Made by a program: the position numbers and the translations under genes. From Emydura subglobosa (taxonomy: Eukaryota > Chordata > Testudines > Chelidae): a stretch of 64,000 nt of DNA. Within the stretch, counting starts at the first letter, position 1, and each line of letters starts with the position of its first letter. Of this stretch, positions 43,836 to 55,031 are shown one piece after another. Below the pieces are notes generated by a model. That model ran no database searches. It was not told the DNA's origin and saw nothing but the letters and a program-made list of their open reading frames with translations. The stretch spans positions 97,222,759 to 97,286,758 of the forward strand of contig ML679946.1 of assembly GCA_007922225.1 (NCBI GenBank). The letters are read 5' to 3'.

Positions 43836-44525
43836 CTTACACCCTTCTTTTATAAAACCTTTTATTTGTCTTTGTGTTCCTGCATTATGACAGAATGATC
43901 ATCGTGGGGATCATTCTGTCCTCTTTGCTCTTATGGATGATTTGAAAGGAACATCAGCATTTGGAATTTGGTTCATAACTAGGTCTCCAGTGTATTGGAG
44001 TGGAGAGGAGAATCACAGTTCTCCTTATCTTAACACCCCAATGTTGGAAAATCTCTGATGTTTCCAGGATCAGTGATGCTCAAAAGGTGCAAAACACAGT
44101 CTGGGTCAGAGAGATGTGATTTTAAGGTGATATGTCTTGTGATTCACCACAGCTGTAATAAATTGCTCAGCAACACTGAAAAGTTGGGAACCTCCCTACC
44201 CTAACTGTGCACTAAAATCCCAGTCCTGGTGGTGGTAGAGCTATCATGACTTAGAACTGGCCCTGGTCCTAGGATGAGGCAAAAATAAGATTCTCTTAAC
44301 AGACAGGACAGGATGCTTACAGCACACCAACCATATTGGGTCAGAACACTCTGCATCTGAAACAGCGGTTGGGATTATCTGCATGGGAAAGTTATTCAGG
44401 AATAAGGTGTGAATTTAAAATGTTAGATCTATTCCAGAAAAACTCCCTGTGCAGGACCTAACTTTGTACCATACAACATTTTGATGAAAGAAATAGAACA
44501 ATATAAAATTAACATTGTTGCTTAC
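43836..44525. other. No recognisable gene; short perfect hairpin
   Basis: Contains GACAGAATGATC (43889-43900) and its exact complement (43909-43920) with an 8-bp loop. Otherwise no feature recognised. Confidence 0.5.
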
Positions 44526-44735
44526 AGTGTTGTTGTCGCCGTGTTCATCCCAGGGTATGAGAGAGACGTGGTAGGTGAGATATCTTTTATGGTGGAAGAG
44601 GCAAGGTTTCAAGCTTCAGAGAGCTCTTCTTCAGACTGAAGAGCTCTATGAAGCTCGAAAACTTGTCTTTTCCAACAACAGTAGTTGGTCCTATAAAATA
44701 TATTACCTCACCCACGTTGTCTCTCTCATAAAATT
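44526..44735. repeat. Palindromic repeat (GAGAGACGTGGTAGGTGAG type)
   Basis: A near-complete inverted repeat of about 180 bp: the left arm GAGAGAGACGTGGTAGGTGAG with TATCTTTTATGGTGG, and the right arm TATTACCTCACCCACG with TTGTCTCTCTC, around a centre with CAGAGAGCTCTTCTTCAG / CTGAAGAGCTCT. I recognise the GTAATATCTTTTATTGGACC-type repeat of amniotes. A CR1 copy begins right after it. Confidence 0.8.
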
Positions 44736-44737
44736 AA

Positions 44738-45770
44738 CGTGGCACATGTTAGATGGATTAACAACTGGCTAACTGATAGGTCTCACAATGTAATTGTAAA
44801 TGGGGAATCATACCCTAGCAGGAATCGCACAGGGATCAGTTCTTGCCTCTATGATATTTAATGTTTTTATCAAAGACCTTAAAGAAAATTATCACTCATA
44901 AAATTTGCAGGTGACACAAAAATTGGGGGAGTGGTAAATAATGAAGAAGACAGGTCACTGATTCAGAGCACTCTGGATCGCTTGATAAACTGGCTGCAAG
45001 CAAACAACATGCATTTTAATATGGCCAAACGTAAATGTATACATCTGGGAACTAAGAATGTAGGTCCTATTTACATGATGGGGGACTCTATCCTGGGCAG
45101 CAGTGACTGAAAATATTTGGGGGTTGTGGTGGACAATCAGCTGAACATGAGCTAATGCAATCCTGAGATGTATAAACAGATGATGCATCTTGAGTAGGAA
45201 TAGAGGGGTCGTTTCACCTCTGTGTTTGGCACTGGTGTGACTGCTGCTGGAATACTGGGTCCAGCTCTTGTACCCACAATTCAAGAAGGATGTTGATAAA
45301 TTAGAGAGGGTTCATCGAAGAGCAATGAGAAGGATTACAGGATTAGAAAACATGCCTTATAGTCACAGACTCAAAGAGCTCTATTTAGTTTAACAAAGAA
45401 AAGGGTAAGGGGTGATTTGATTACAGTCTAAAGGTATCCATGTGGGGAACAAATATTTAATAATGGGCTCTTCAATCAAGCAGAGAAAAAGCAGAACACA
45501 ATACAATATCTGGAAGTTGAAGCTAGACAAATGCAGACTTGAAACAAGGGGTATATATTTGACAGTGAGGATAATTAGCCATTGGAACAAATTTACTAAG
45601 GGTTGTGGTGGATTCTCCATCACTGACAATTTTTTCAATCAGGATCAGCTGTTTTTTCTAAAAGATCTGTTCTGGGAATTATTTTGGGGGTGTTCTCTGG
45701 CCTGTCTTATGCAGGAGGTCTGACTAGATGATCATAACGGTGCTTTTTGGCCTTGGAATCTGTGTATGGA
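44738..45770 (+). mobile_element. CR1 LINE, second subfamily, 1 kb
   Basis: A plus-strand CR1 of about 1 kb. It starts in the GTLQG-like upstream region, has the catalytic region AAATTTGCAGGTGACACAAAAATTGG (KFAGDTKIG, so GD replaces the usual AD), then ATTCAGAGCACTCTGG, and TTGGAGTATTG-type, GAGAGGGTTCATCGAAGAGC and TTGTAGGAGGTCTGACTAGATG, ending at CTTGGAATCTGTGTATGGA. Frames are broken by many stops. It differs from the 36.5-kb copy throughout. Confidence 0.85.
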
Positions 45771-46779
45771 CACGCTTATTCCGAAATAAGAATGTCCACA
45801 TGGGGAGCTACTGCAGAATAGAAGTAGTGAGAAAATAATATCCAATAAATGGATTAAATTACTTGCACATGAAAATGTCTGACAACCATTATTAGATCTA
45901 TAGGTGGACTACACACACAAATATAAAATGAGCAAGGATTTACCCACTCAATATTTTGTTAACATTATATATATTTTTTGGTTTTATTTACACTATACAT
46001 ACTAACCAGTGAGTCTTGGCCAGTTATAACGTATAGTGAACCTCATTATGGATGTTTCTGCACCAAGCCAGTAACTGTTTTGCTGGGTCATGGCGTAACT
46101 TGGCTATGGCATCTGTAATTAGCAAATCAGTTCAAGAAGTGTAGTGTTCCATTGTTACTGGGAAGAACTTCATCCAGTTACTTCTGTGTGTTGCTTTTTT
46201 TTTATATTATTTCCTTATTTAATTCAATTGTAATTTAAAATATTATGGAACCGTATTTTAATTTTTTTTAAAAAAGAATCACCCAGTGCTATGACGGTTG
46301 CTATTCTAGGATTGTTGTGATTGTAATTAAATTTCTCTTGTATGAACACAGGCAGCAGTGTAAAAGTCACAAGGGAGAATGGAGGACTGCAAATGTAATG
46401 TAGGTCTTATAAATACAGGCTGAAAATAGAAAGTTCAGTTCTTGACAGTGTTTTGAGCAGGAGGCTTTTTTCCAAGCACAATTGGTGAAGGGAAAAAGAG
46501 GAGGTCAAGAGACAAAGCAAAGGTACAGGGAAGGCAGCTGAAAAGTGAAGGTACTGCACTGCAGTACAAGTGCTGAAGGAATTTGCAGACTTCGCACATC
46601 CTTAGCTGTGGACTCTGCAGGGAAGTGTAACTTTTCAGCTCTTTCCACTGTATTTGGGAAAGAAAGAACAAATGGATATCAGAACATTTCAGGGCTTGGA
46701 GACAGGTGGATTTCAGCACTAACAACTGCATCACTGATCTCCGTCACTTTTTTCCTCTTTCCTTAAAGTCCCAATTCGC
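45771..46779. other. No recognisable gene
   Basis: AT-rich, with overlapping short frames near 46435-46766 that lack motifs. Confidence 0.45.
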
Positions 46780-46905
46780 TACGGTACTTAAGCACTTGCT
46801 GAGTTTAAGCACATGAGCAGCCCCATCGAAATCAATGGAATTACTTACCCCCTTCAAATTAGACACGTTGAAGTACCTTGCCGAAATGGGGCCTTAACTG
46901 GGAGT
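46780..46905. repeat. Palindromic CAATGG-type repeat
   Basis: CGGTACTTAAGCACTTGCTG and the reversed right arm TACTTCAACGTGTCTAATTT surround CATCGAAATCAATGG. Same family type as 6311 and 62797. Confidence 0.55.
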
Positions 46906-46979
46906 TTGTGTGCGGCTGCAGTGGCCAGGGTAGGCTTTAGCCTTATATACATTTATCTGTATGGCAAATAATACATGGA

Positions 46980-47075
46980 CTAGGTTAGATTCGCAACTGG
47001 TGAAAATCAGGGCAGCTCTGTTCATTTCAGAGGAACTCTGCCGATTTACATCAACTGAGGATCTGGCTTACTGTG
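46980..47075. repeat. Palindromic repeat (CCGATTTACATC type)
   Basis: Left AACTGGTGAAAATCAGGGCAG and right CTGCCGATTTACATCAACTG are near-perfect inverted arms around TTCATTTCAGAGGA. Same type as 58398-58512. Confidence 0.7.
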
Positions 47076-47694
47076 TATATGCACTACCGAAATATCTAAT
47101 ATTTATCTAATATCTAATCCTATTAAGACATAATATTAATAATATTAAGAAATAATAAGAAATATTTAATATTTGCAGCTTTAGCCTATCAAAAAAATTC
47201 ATCCTCTCAAATGGAATATCACACCGCAGAGCACATTAGCAGGATGCTTGTGATATGACAATTCACAATAGGCTGATAACAATAATAGTGGTGTTGAGTT
47301 AGGCTTTTAAACACATTTTTCATTAATATTAACAAGGAAATTTACACTTCTAATGAATATTTAATCCTGATATATTTAGATGTATATCTAAATCACATAC
47401 TGTAGAAACATTCCATACTTTAAACACAGAAGCTTTTATAAAAATAAATTAAAAATCTTAAATAAATCCAAAAAGTAGATCTAAAAATCTTCCCACCCCT
47501 AGAGCAGCCTAAGTCTCCCCTTCCTCCTCCTGAAAATATGTGAAAACCTGTGAAAACATGCGAGTCTTACAACGTGCCCTGAAAGACACCAAACTTGGGC
47601 CCCCATGAGTCAAGACAATAAGTGGCTTCCAGAGTCAAGGCTCCTAACCACGGACAACCTGCTCCCAGCCCCATCTTATTTAAATCAGATCTAT
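47076..47694. other. No recognisable gene; AT-rich
   Basis: Very AT-rich with overlapping short TAATATT / AAGAAATAATA repeats (47095-47180). Nothing else recognised. Confidence 0.5.
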
Positions 47695-48130
47695 TACTTC
47701 AGATACCTTGGAGGATTGCAACACGCTGTGTTATCACATGCAGAAGGGAATTGGTCTTCCAAGTAGTCATGACCCAAACCATCATGGCTTTATAAGCTCA
47801 AAGCCAACATCCACACTCTGCCTGAAAATCATCCAGAAGACAATGTAGACCGTATGTATATCGTGTTCTGAGTGGAAAATGCTATTTAATTAGCAGGCTG
47901 CTGTGTTCTGCACTGGCAGCAATTGCTGAATGTAGGAGTAGGCCCACGTACAGGTCTTTTGCAATAATCCAACTTCCAGGTGAAAAATACATGGAAAACC
48001 TGGGATAAGTTCACATTTGATAGAAAGGGGCACAGCCATCTTGCCAAGCACTGGTGACAGAAAGCACACTTGGCATTTGGCAACCACTGTTTAGATCTCT
48101 AGAAGTAGTTGGGGATCTAACGAGCCCCCT
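47695..48130 (-). mobile_element. L2-clade LINE, RT C-terminal relic
   Basis: Plus-strand phrases GCAGGCTGCTGTGTTCTGCAC, GGCCCACGTACAGGTCTTTTGC and AATAATCCAACTTCCAGGTG are the reversed L2 block around the LDYCN region. The minus strand shows HVFFTWKLDYC, fitting AFVTSRLDYC, then a frame change. The same region is present in another form at 7507-8155. Confidence 0.75.
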
Positions 48131-48184
48131 GCATTGTGATCCTTAAAAACAAATGGCAAGTGCACCCAACAAATCGGGTGGTCT

Positions 48185-49335
48185 TTATATAACTTTGACC
48201 AACTCCTCCTGCTTTGCCAATCCTATAAGGTCAATCTTGGTGTTATCTGGGTTGAATTTCTGCCAGTGAGAAACCCTGGGGTTCACCCAGAGCAATAAAG
48301 GGTTGTGTCCCCACCTGACCAGTAATCCGGGATACCTCTGTACTCTGCAACTCTGGCTCAGAGCCCTGTCACCAGCAGCCTGTTTACAGCACAGCCTGGT
48401 TACTCCTTTCAAAGTGACACCAACAGCCCTTCCAGTCCTGAGTCTCCCCTGCAGTTTCCAGTTCCTCACAATGGATCCTCACAGAAGTTACCAAGGTTGC
48501 TGCCTCCAAAGAGACAGAGCACACATGAGCCAGTTACTTTGGCTGAGGATTTCACCCTTCAGTGGGGTCCCCTGCACTGAGATGGTTTTTAAGAAGACAA
48601 GAATAAATTTATTAACAAAGAACAGAGATTTAAGTGATACGGTTACAAGCAAAAAAAAATAAGACTCACTTTCTAATGACTAAAACTTAACTTCAGCAAG
48701 TTTCAATCTTTTTCTAAGCAGGTGTCTCACATAAAGTCAGTTTCCAGCTACTCTTGCCTTCCGGGCCAAAAAGATCCACGTTTCATGAGCTCAAATGGCG
48801 CTGCTTTCCCTTTATCCCCTAGGTGATGGATCATAAAATGGTTTCTTGCCTCTGCTTTTATCTTCCCAAAGTTCATAGATCCTGTTTCAAGAGGCAGGAA
48901 GGCTTTCTTGGGGATACAATCTCCAACCCCCATTGAAATTGTTAATGGGTCATCTTCCCCTGCTTGCCCACATGATGGCTTTGTTTTCTTTACGTATAAA
49001 TGCACTTTTCATTGGCTTTGGTCACACCTGACTTAATTTACATTGGAGACACAGTAAAGCCAGAAAAACAAGCACTCTTTTGTCTAGGACAGGCTAAACT
49101 TAGGCATTGCCTGCTAAATACATTTTAGGAACATATTTCCAACACAAATCTGTAATTCTTTATACATCACCCATACATATAGACTGCAATGACATTAATG
49201 GCCAACATGACGCCAGTTTGCATATGGCACCTTATACAACACCTTTTAGGTATATATTATGACTACAGTGAGTTGGGGCTATGAGCATATCAGGGCTCAT
49301 GGGAGTTATGCTAAGGAGTGCTCTCTGCCAGTTGG
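48185..49335 (-). mobile_element. Candidate antisense LTR/ERV-type repeat
   Basis: A block in which CAAGAATAAATTTATTAAC followed by AGAGATTTAAGTGATACGG matches the reversed poly(A)-signal region of turtle ERV-type LTRs. A related piece occurs at 51645-52680 (AGAATAAAGATTTAACTAG). Ends and target duplication were not identified; the strand is inferred from the reversed AATAAA-like block. It has no gag, pol or env. Confidence 0.35.
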
Positions 49336-49827
49336 CATTGAGGGGCTCCTGGGGTCACAGCCAAGCACCCCTCATCCATGACCTAAGCTCTATTTTTAGA
49401 CACTGGATAAACTGCACCCCTTGAACCAGCAGGGTCAGAAGAAAAGGAAACATGAAGCAAGGTGTCCTTTCCTTTCTGTCATGCAGCGTGACTGGAAATC
49501 CAACAAAAGTGAATCAGGATTCCACAAGGAGGTGAAGCGCAATAAAAAAAAAGGTCCCCCGTCCGTGTAGCTCTCTATAGCCTCTCTGTGGCTATAACAT
49601 CTGACCTCAGCTTTATGCAACCAGAAAGATCAAGGTAGCCTGAGAAGGGGAGGAGATGGAAGAGCCACTCTCTGCATCATGTTGTTTTCTGAAAGCTGCA
49701 TGACTGAGAGTGAAGTATGGATCATACATTTTTTGCTGTTCTGATTAGTTTCCCTGTATAGCTTTGACACATCACATATGGAGATTGCTCCCCCAGCAGG
49801 TGGAAGACCATAATAATGAGCCTTTGC
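49336..49827. other. No recognisable gene
   Basis: Only short frames. Nothing recognised. Confidence 0.45.
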
Positions 49828-49885
49828 ACACCTCTCGTACTTTCCATCCAAGGACGTCAAAAATGCTTTACAAATGTTAGTCGGA
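49828..49885 (-). mobile_element. MIR-like fragment
   Basis: TTCCATCCAAGGACGTCAAAAATGC followed by TTTACAAATG is the CAAGGATCTCAAAGCGCTTTACAAA edge of the MIR/CORE-SINE type. It stops where the RTE copy begins. Confidence 0.55.
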
Positions 49886-49887
49886 CA

Positions 49888-50742
49888 TACTACAGCTGGT
49901 CAGGATGTTGGTGCTCAATGCGCTTACCGAAAACCTCCAGAGGGTGGCACCATGGTGCATGCTTTTAGCAGATGATGCTGTGCTAATGGGGGAGGGCCAA
50001 GAGGAAGTGGAAGAAGATTTAAAGAAATGAAGAGGTGTACTTGAAAGAAACAACATGAAGAACAGCAGAAATAAAACAGTATTTGGTCTATAGATTTGAT
50101 GATAGCTTCCATGAAGACTCGGAGGGCCAGCCATTGCCAGAGGTACAGTAGTTCAAGGACCTAGATTTACTAGTACAGAATAATGGTGAACTCAACAATG
50201 AACTTATAAGCAGAACAGGAAAGGCATGGACTATACGGAGAGAAGTGAGTGGAGTGATCTGCAATAGGAGAATACCTATCAAACTGAAAAGTAAGGTGGT
50301 AATTAGACCTGTACTTTTGTATGGCTCTGAGTGCTGGACGCTGAGGAAAAGACAGGAGCAGATCTTGAATATAGTGGAAAGGAAAATGTTAAGATGGATG
50401 CTTGGAGTTACAAGGATGGGCCATGTTTGAAATGAACTAATTAGATGAGGTGTGAAGGTGGTACCAATTAGAGAAAAGCTGAGGAAATCCAGACTTAGAT
50501 GGCTTGAGCATGTGAAAAAAAGATTGAAAGTATACCTAGGCAACAGGGTATTAAACTTAGAACTGTAGGGTCAGAGAAGGGTTGGAAGACACAAAACTAG
50601 ATGGATGGATTTCATACAAAAGAATATGATTAGCTGTTGATTTTCTGAGGGATGGACTGGAATGGAGAAGAAGGACTTGAAGAGCCAACTCCATCTAGGT
50701 GGGAGTAAGGCCTGAAGATGACGACGATGAAGAAGAATAGAG
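49888..50742 (+). mobile_element. RTE-clade LINE relic
   Basis: A plus-strand non-LTR retrotransposon piece. In order it encodes MLLADDAVLMGEGQEEVEE (active-site LADD in place of FADD), a KTEYLVY-like block, KAWTIRREVSGVICNRRIP, RPVLLYGSECWTLRKRQEQ and KMLRWMLGVTRMGHV, then LRWLEHVKKR and RWMDFI. This order fits the RTE/related clade (FADD, KTEYM, LYGSECW, MLRWMLGVTR). It ends in GATGACGACGATGAAGAAGAA, a microsatellite-like tail common in RTE elements. Several stops and frame changes make it dead. 5' truncated just before LADD. Confidence 0.85.
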
Positions 50743-51100
50743 CTGGTCAGGAATTTTTTGACAAATTGGCGTTTCATTGGAAAATGTCAATTCATCAAAA
50801 CCGAATGGAGGAGCATATCAGTATCAACTAAAATTTCAGTGGGAAAGGTTTCTCGGCTCCAGGATGGAGTTTCTGGTCAAGACAGACTCAGCCCAGAAGA
50901 GCTCAGTGGTTAGGGTGCTCACCTGGGACATGTCACTCCCACATCCCAAGTGACTGCCCTACCTATTGGGCTTTTCTGGGTTGGGTCAGTCTCTATCTTT
51001 CAATTTGGCTTTTCATGAAAAGATTCAAAATGTCTCAATGCAGACTGAGAAGATTTTTGAAATACTAAATATTTCCACAAGACAGGAAAACCATTTCCCT
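50743..51100. repeat. Dispersed repeat with tRNA-like core, second copy
   Basis: Shares order with 2304-2820: AATTTTTTGACAAATTGGCG, AAATGTCAATTC, then the tRNA-like GCTCAGTGGTTAGGGTGC (A-box-like) and a CACCTGGGAC block. The second half has GGGTTGGGTCAGTCTC and AAAATGTCTC. No transposase. Confidence 0.5.
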
Positions 51101-51139
51101 CCCACTTCTCCCTCAAAGCACTTCTGGATGGCAAGACGT

Positions 51140-51250
51140 TTTTCATCACCATTTTATAGATCGAAAAACTGAGGCAGGGAAGTGTCAGTGTCTTGCTTAA
51201 GTTCATATTGAAAATTAGTGCAGAGTCAAGAATAGAGTGTTTTACCCACA
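51140..51250 (-). mobile_element. MIR-like SINE fragment
   Basis: CACCATTTTATAGATCGAAAAACTGAGGC, TTGCTTAAGTTCATATTG and AGTGCAGAGTCAAGAATAG match the reversed MIR order. Confidence 0.65.
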
Positions 51251-51644
51251 ATCACATTCCTCCACCTGGGTCAGGTATGTGGTCAGCCCTTGAGGGGGTA
51301 TAGAGTAGTCAAGATCCATGGGATTTTCCTCTATTACTCCCATAGACTTTCAGTTGGTGTACCTTTGACCCTTCACTCAACCCCTTTCAAGTGATAGGCC
51401 CAGTGCCTGTCCTTCTCTCATGATTTGGCTTACTCTTAGGCTGGGTCTCCAGGTTGAAGCACCCCTTTTTACCAACCATGTGTCCTCAGCAGGTCCAATT
51501 GGGTTTGGCCCCAATCTAGACTTTCCTTCAGGGGCTGTGAGCAGTGGATAAATGCATTGATACTCAAGTCTGCATGTGTACATAGAATTTCTTAAATAAT
51601 ACACAATATAGACCTCATAAAGTGTAATTATATGTAAATATAAG

Positions 51645-52680
51645 AGTGTGATGGTTCTCAGGGTACTTAGGACTGAGATGTACCCTGCCTCCAGTGTGAG
51701 GGAGTCTCGCCTGTGCCTGGGTGGGTGTCAGCTCCCTACCACCATAAGCCTTCCGGTCACTCAAGCACTGTCCGCTGGGCTATGCCAGCCCTGTTTTTCC
51801 CTTTGCAGGTTGACAATAGGTGAACGCCAGTCCTCGAGTCCCTCTGAATTGTTCCCCTATGATGTCGAGCCCCTGATAGTGGCTACTCACAGAAATTCCA
51901 GATCCTCTGCCACCCAAAGAGAAGCGTGCCAGAGTTCACTACTTTTACTCTATATCACTGATCCTGTAAAGCACACAGCACTTGAGAGTACTTATGATAA
52001 AACTAAAGTAGATTTTATTTAAGAAAGAATAAAGATTTAACTAGACACAAGAGAATGTGGTGGAAACAAATGGTTACAACACAAATCAAAATAATAAAAT
52101 GCTAATCTGGGTCTATATTTATTAATAGTTATCTGTCCTATCTAATGCAATAAGTTTTCCCCACAAATTTCAGTCTGTTACAGAGCTGGCTGGCTTCACA
52201 GGAACTAAGATCTAATTTTTCATGAAAACATCTTGCTGTTCAAGATGACTCCTCAGCGAAAGGATTCAGAGGACCTCTCCCTCCTCTGTGTTATACTAAA
52301 ACAGTCTTTTGTTTCTATTCATAAACAGGACAAATCCTTGTCTCGTTGTAATGTTCCTTTTTTACCTTCCAATGGTTTTGATTGTTTGCAGTTGCTTCTG
52401 ATGGTTTTCCACTGAAAGTCTTGGGATTGAGCAAGACCAAATAATTGAGCCTTGTACCGTATCACTGACTAACAGTGCGGGGTGACAACTCCTCCTACCT
52501 AACTGGTCCATCACCGAGTTATATTATTGCCCTGGTGAATAGTTTTTACTCCAAGTCCATAAAGCATACTTTACATTATTCCTTAAGTATTATCTGTACC
52601 TACATCTCACAATGATAATGAATTTTGACAAATTACAAACTTTCTGTAGATACCTAACATGTTCCTCTTTCTGGATAAAT
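51645..52680 (-). mobile_element. Candidate antisense LTR/ERV-type repeat
   Basis: Begins TGTGATGGTTCTCAGGGTAC, a TG edge. TTTATTTAAGAAAGAATAAAG with AACAAATGGTTACAAC matches the reversed poly(A) region of the LTR type described at 48185. The 124-codon frame at 51648-52022 is not a known protein. The other edge and target duplication were not identified. Confidence 0.4.
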
Positions 52681-54435
52681 ATCCTATAAGACGTGTTGAG
52701 TGTGAATTTGCATTGAGGTGAGAGTTTGAAAAGAACAGTGGACCCTTTGCCTAGCAGTCTCTGTGTCAAAAAGAGTCATATTCGAATAACTAAAATAAAA
52801 AACTTCAAAGAAGCCGCATTATAACAACACTGAGAAATAGTTTATACCAAATGTAAGGTGAAATATGAGAAACATATCAACTTAAATGTCTCTAGATGTC
52901 TTCTGCATTGATATGTAATATTTTCAAGCGGGATACGTGTAGTCATATCCTTCATCCATTCTGACCCTGAAGGCACAGATTCCTTTTTCCAGTGTCTCAT
53001 TATACATGTTCTTGCTACAGATTATGTTAGTCCCATAAGTTTTCTTTGATAGCTATTTACAGTGTGGTTCTGCTCTGAAAAATGACTGTGAAGATGGCAT
53101 CGTGGGGTGCCACGCATATTGCATCTGTGTGATTTTCATATCAAATGTGCTCAGCTTAAAAGTTAAATGATTCTTTTCTTAACTACTAGCCCTGCACATT
53201 GAGACTCTTAGTCAAGATGTGTTATCTCCTTCTTCTACACCATCAGCAGAAATAGACACTCTGGAGCTCAAAATCTGCCCTCATTTCAATCTGTGCAACC
53301 CTCCGATTTTCACATTATGTCCTCAGTTACACGTGTCTCCCCATTATCTTCAAATTATGCTCATTTACACCAGTGAAACCCCATTATCAACAATCCACAG
53401 TTTGCCCAGATTTAATAAAGAGGATAAGCAAAAGACAATATGGTTGCACGGGTTTCCCAGAGGGTATAACTCTGTCTCGCAGAAACTTTGTTACTGCCAA
53501 TGAAGTGCAAGTAGGACAGAGCACAGCTTGATTGTCAGAGTCCAGGCTGAGTTTGCAGGACTGGCTGTTGGGGAAAAAAAAGAAATGGCTTTTTACTTCT
53601 AAAGTAAGCACACTTGTCTTGGAGCCACTGAAGCCCAAAGATAAGGAATCCCATGATATAGCTTTTACAGTCATCATTCAGAACAGAAGTGCACTTTAAT
53701 ATAACTTAATTATTTAAAATGCCAATGTCTGGATGAAATAAACTAATTGCACCAGAAAAATATTGCATTTACTCAATTACTGAGCAAAATTTAGCAGTAT
53801 TTCTACATTTCTAAGCCGCATTAACTCCCTCATCTCTATTGTACATTTAGTACGCTGCTCTGATTTGGCCTTATATGTTATATTCATTTGATCTGCTGTG
53901 CTGAAAATTTAAATAATGTTGACCTCTGTTTAGATTTAATGTAAATTTAACCTGCTTATATATCAGCCTACAATCTTCTCCCTAAGTAATTCTGCATTCC
54001 ATTTCTCTTTTGACCTTTGAAAATATCCCTCATGACTACCAATCAAAACACTATATAAAATTAGAAATTCTTTTAGATCTTGTTGGAGTACTAATCATGC
54101 TAGGCTCCAAAATATTCAACTGAGGCTCTTTCAGTTAGTTAAATTCCCAAAATCATATTGAAATAGTTCTTGAGCAATAAAAATCAGCAGAAATGATTAG
54201 CTGGAATATCCTACATTTGCCATTGAAAAAAGATGTTAATATTCCCTGAAAGAGATCCATTCCATTAATTGTGCCCTTTTCTTCCCAGAGTTTAAAAAAG
54301 GAAGACTAAATATGCTAAACAATCTAGAATGGTTGGAATCACTGGTTGTAAGGGAGATACATTTTGAAGTATTTTCTTATATGTTAAAACTTGATGCTAG
54401 GCATGAAAATGTGTTTGACTGGATCATTTGTGAAG
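52681..54435. other. No recognisable gene
   Basis: AT-rich. 53290-53395 may be a diverged TTTACACCAGTG-type palindromic repeat. Nothing else recognised. Confidence 0.45.
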
Positions 54436-54500
54436 GCCTTAATTTCCAATAAATTAAACACAAATAAAGCCTTAATTTCAAAAAATTAAACACAGATAAA
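54436..54500. repeat. Tandem duplication of about 33 bp
   Basis: GCCTTAATTTCCAATAAATTAAACACAAATAAA (read as two halves: GCCTTAATTTCC and AATTAAACACAAATAAA) is repeated directly with few changes (54436-54468 and 54469-54500). Confidence 0.85.
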
Positions 54501-54952
54501 TTATAAAGTGTGGCTTGAATATGCCCAAGTTTGGGAAAGAAATTGAGTGGTGGCGTCTCCCAACCACCTTCTAGTTATAACATCAAAATGAGAGTTCCCT
54601 TTCTGTAAGTCGTGCAGACGTGTGGCCTTACCTCTTTTTCTTTTTTTACAGGAAGAATGAAATTGTTTACAATGTTGACATTTAAATTATCACAAGGTCA
54701 ATGCCATTCCAAGGGTGTTCCAGGCCCAGTTTGAAGACTCAAGTCTGGGGCTCCCTATCTCCCTACTGCAAAAAACCTGCAATCACCACTAAGTACTTTT
54801 ACTAAGTAACCTTCCTTTTCTAATCTCCTCTGAAGCAATCTCATTAATTAGCCCACCCCAGTTATCCACGTTGCTTCTCAGTCCTCTATAGAAATAATTG
54901 CCAGATCACTTAATCTTTCTTGCACAATGGATGTTCTTAGATAGGTCTTGAT

Positions 54953-55031
54953 TAATTTTAACTTGCTCCGTTTTACAAACTAGGGTGGGTAGCCTAAGGG
55001 GAGGAGCCACCGGACCTAATTTTAACTTGCT
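54953..55031. repeat. 49-bp insertion flanked by 15-bp direct repeat
   Basis: TAATTTTAACTTGCT at 54953-54967 is repeated perfectly at 55017-55031, with 49 bp between. The extra 64 bp sits inside the conserved FSKLKLIK... block of the hAT relic and causes the frameshift there. Deleting one repeat plus the 49 bp restores the family alignment. The 49 bp (starting CCGTTTTACAAACTAGG) is of unknown origin. Confidence 0.85.

Noticed and set aside
50088..50543. 151-codon minus-strand frame
   Set aside because: It is antisense to the RTE reverse-transcriptase relic, whose motifs are on the plus strand.
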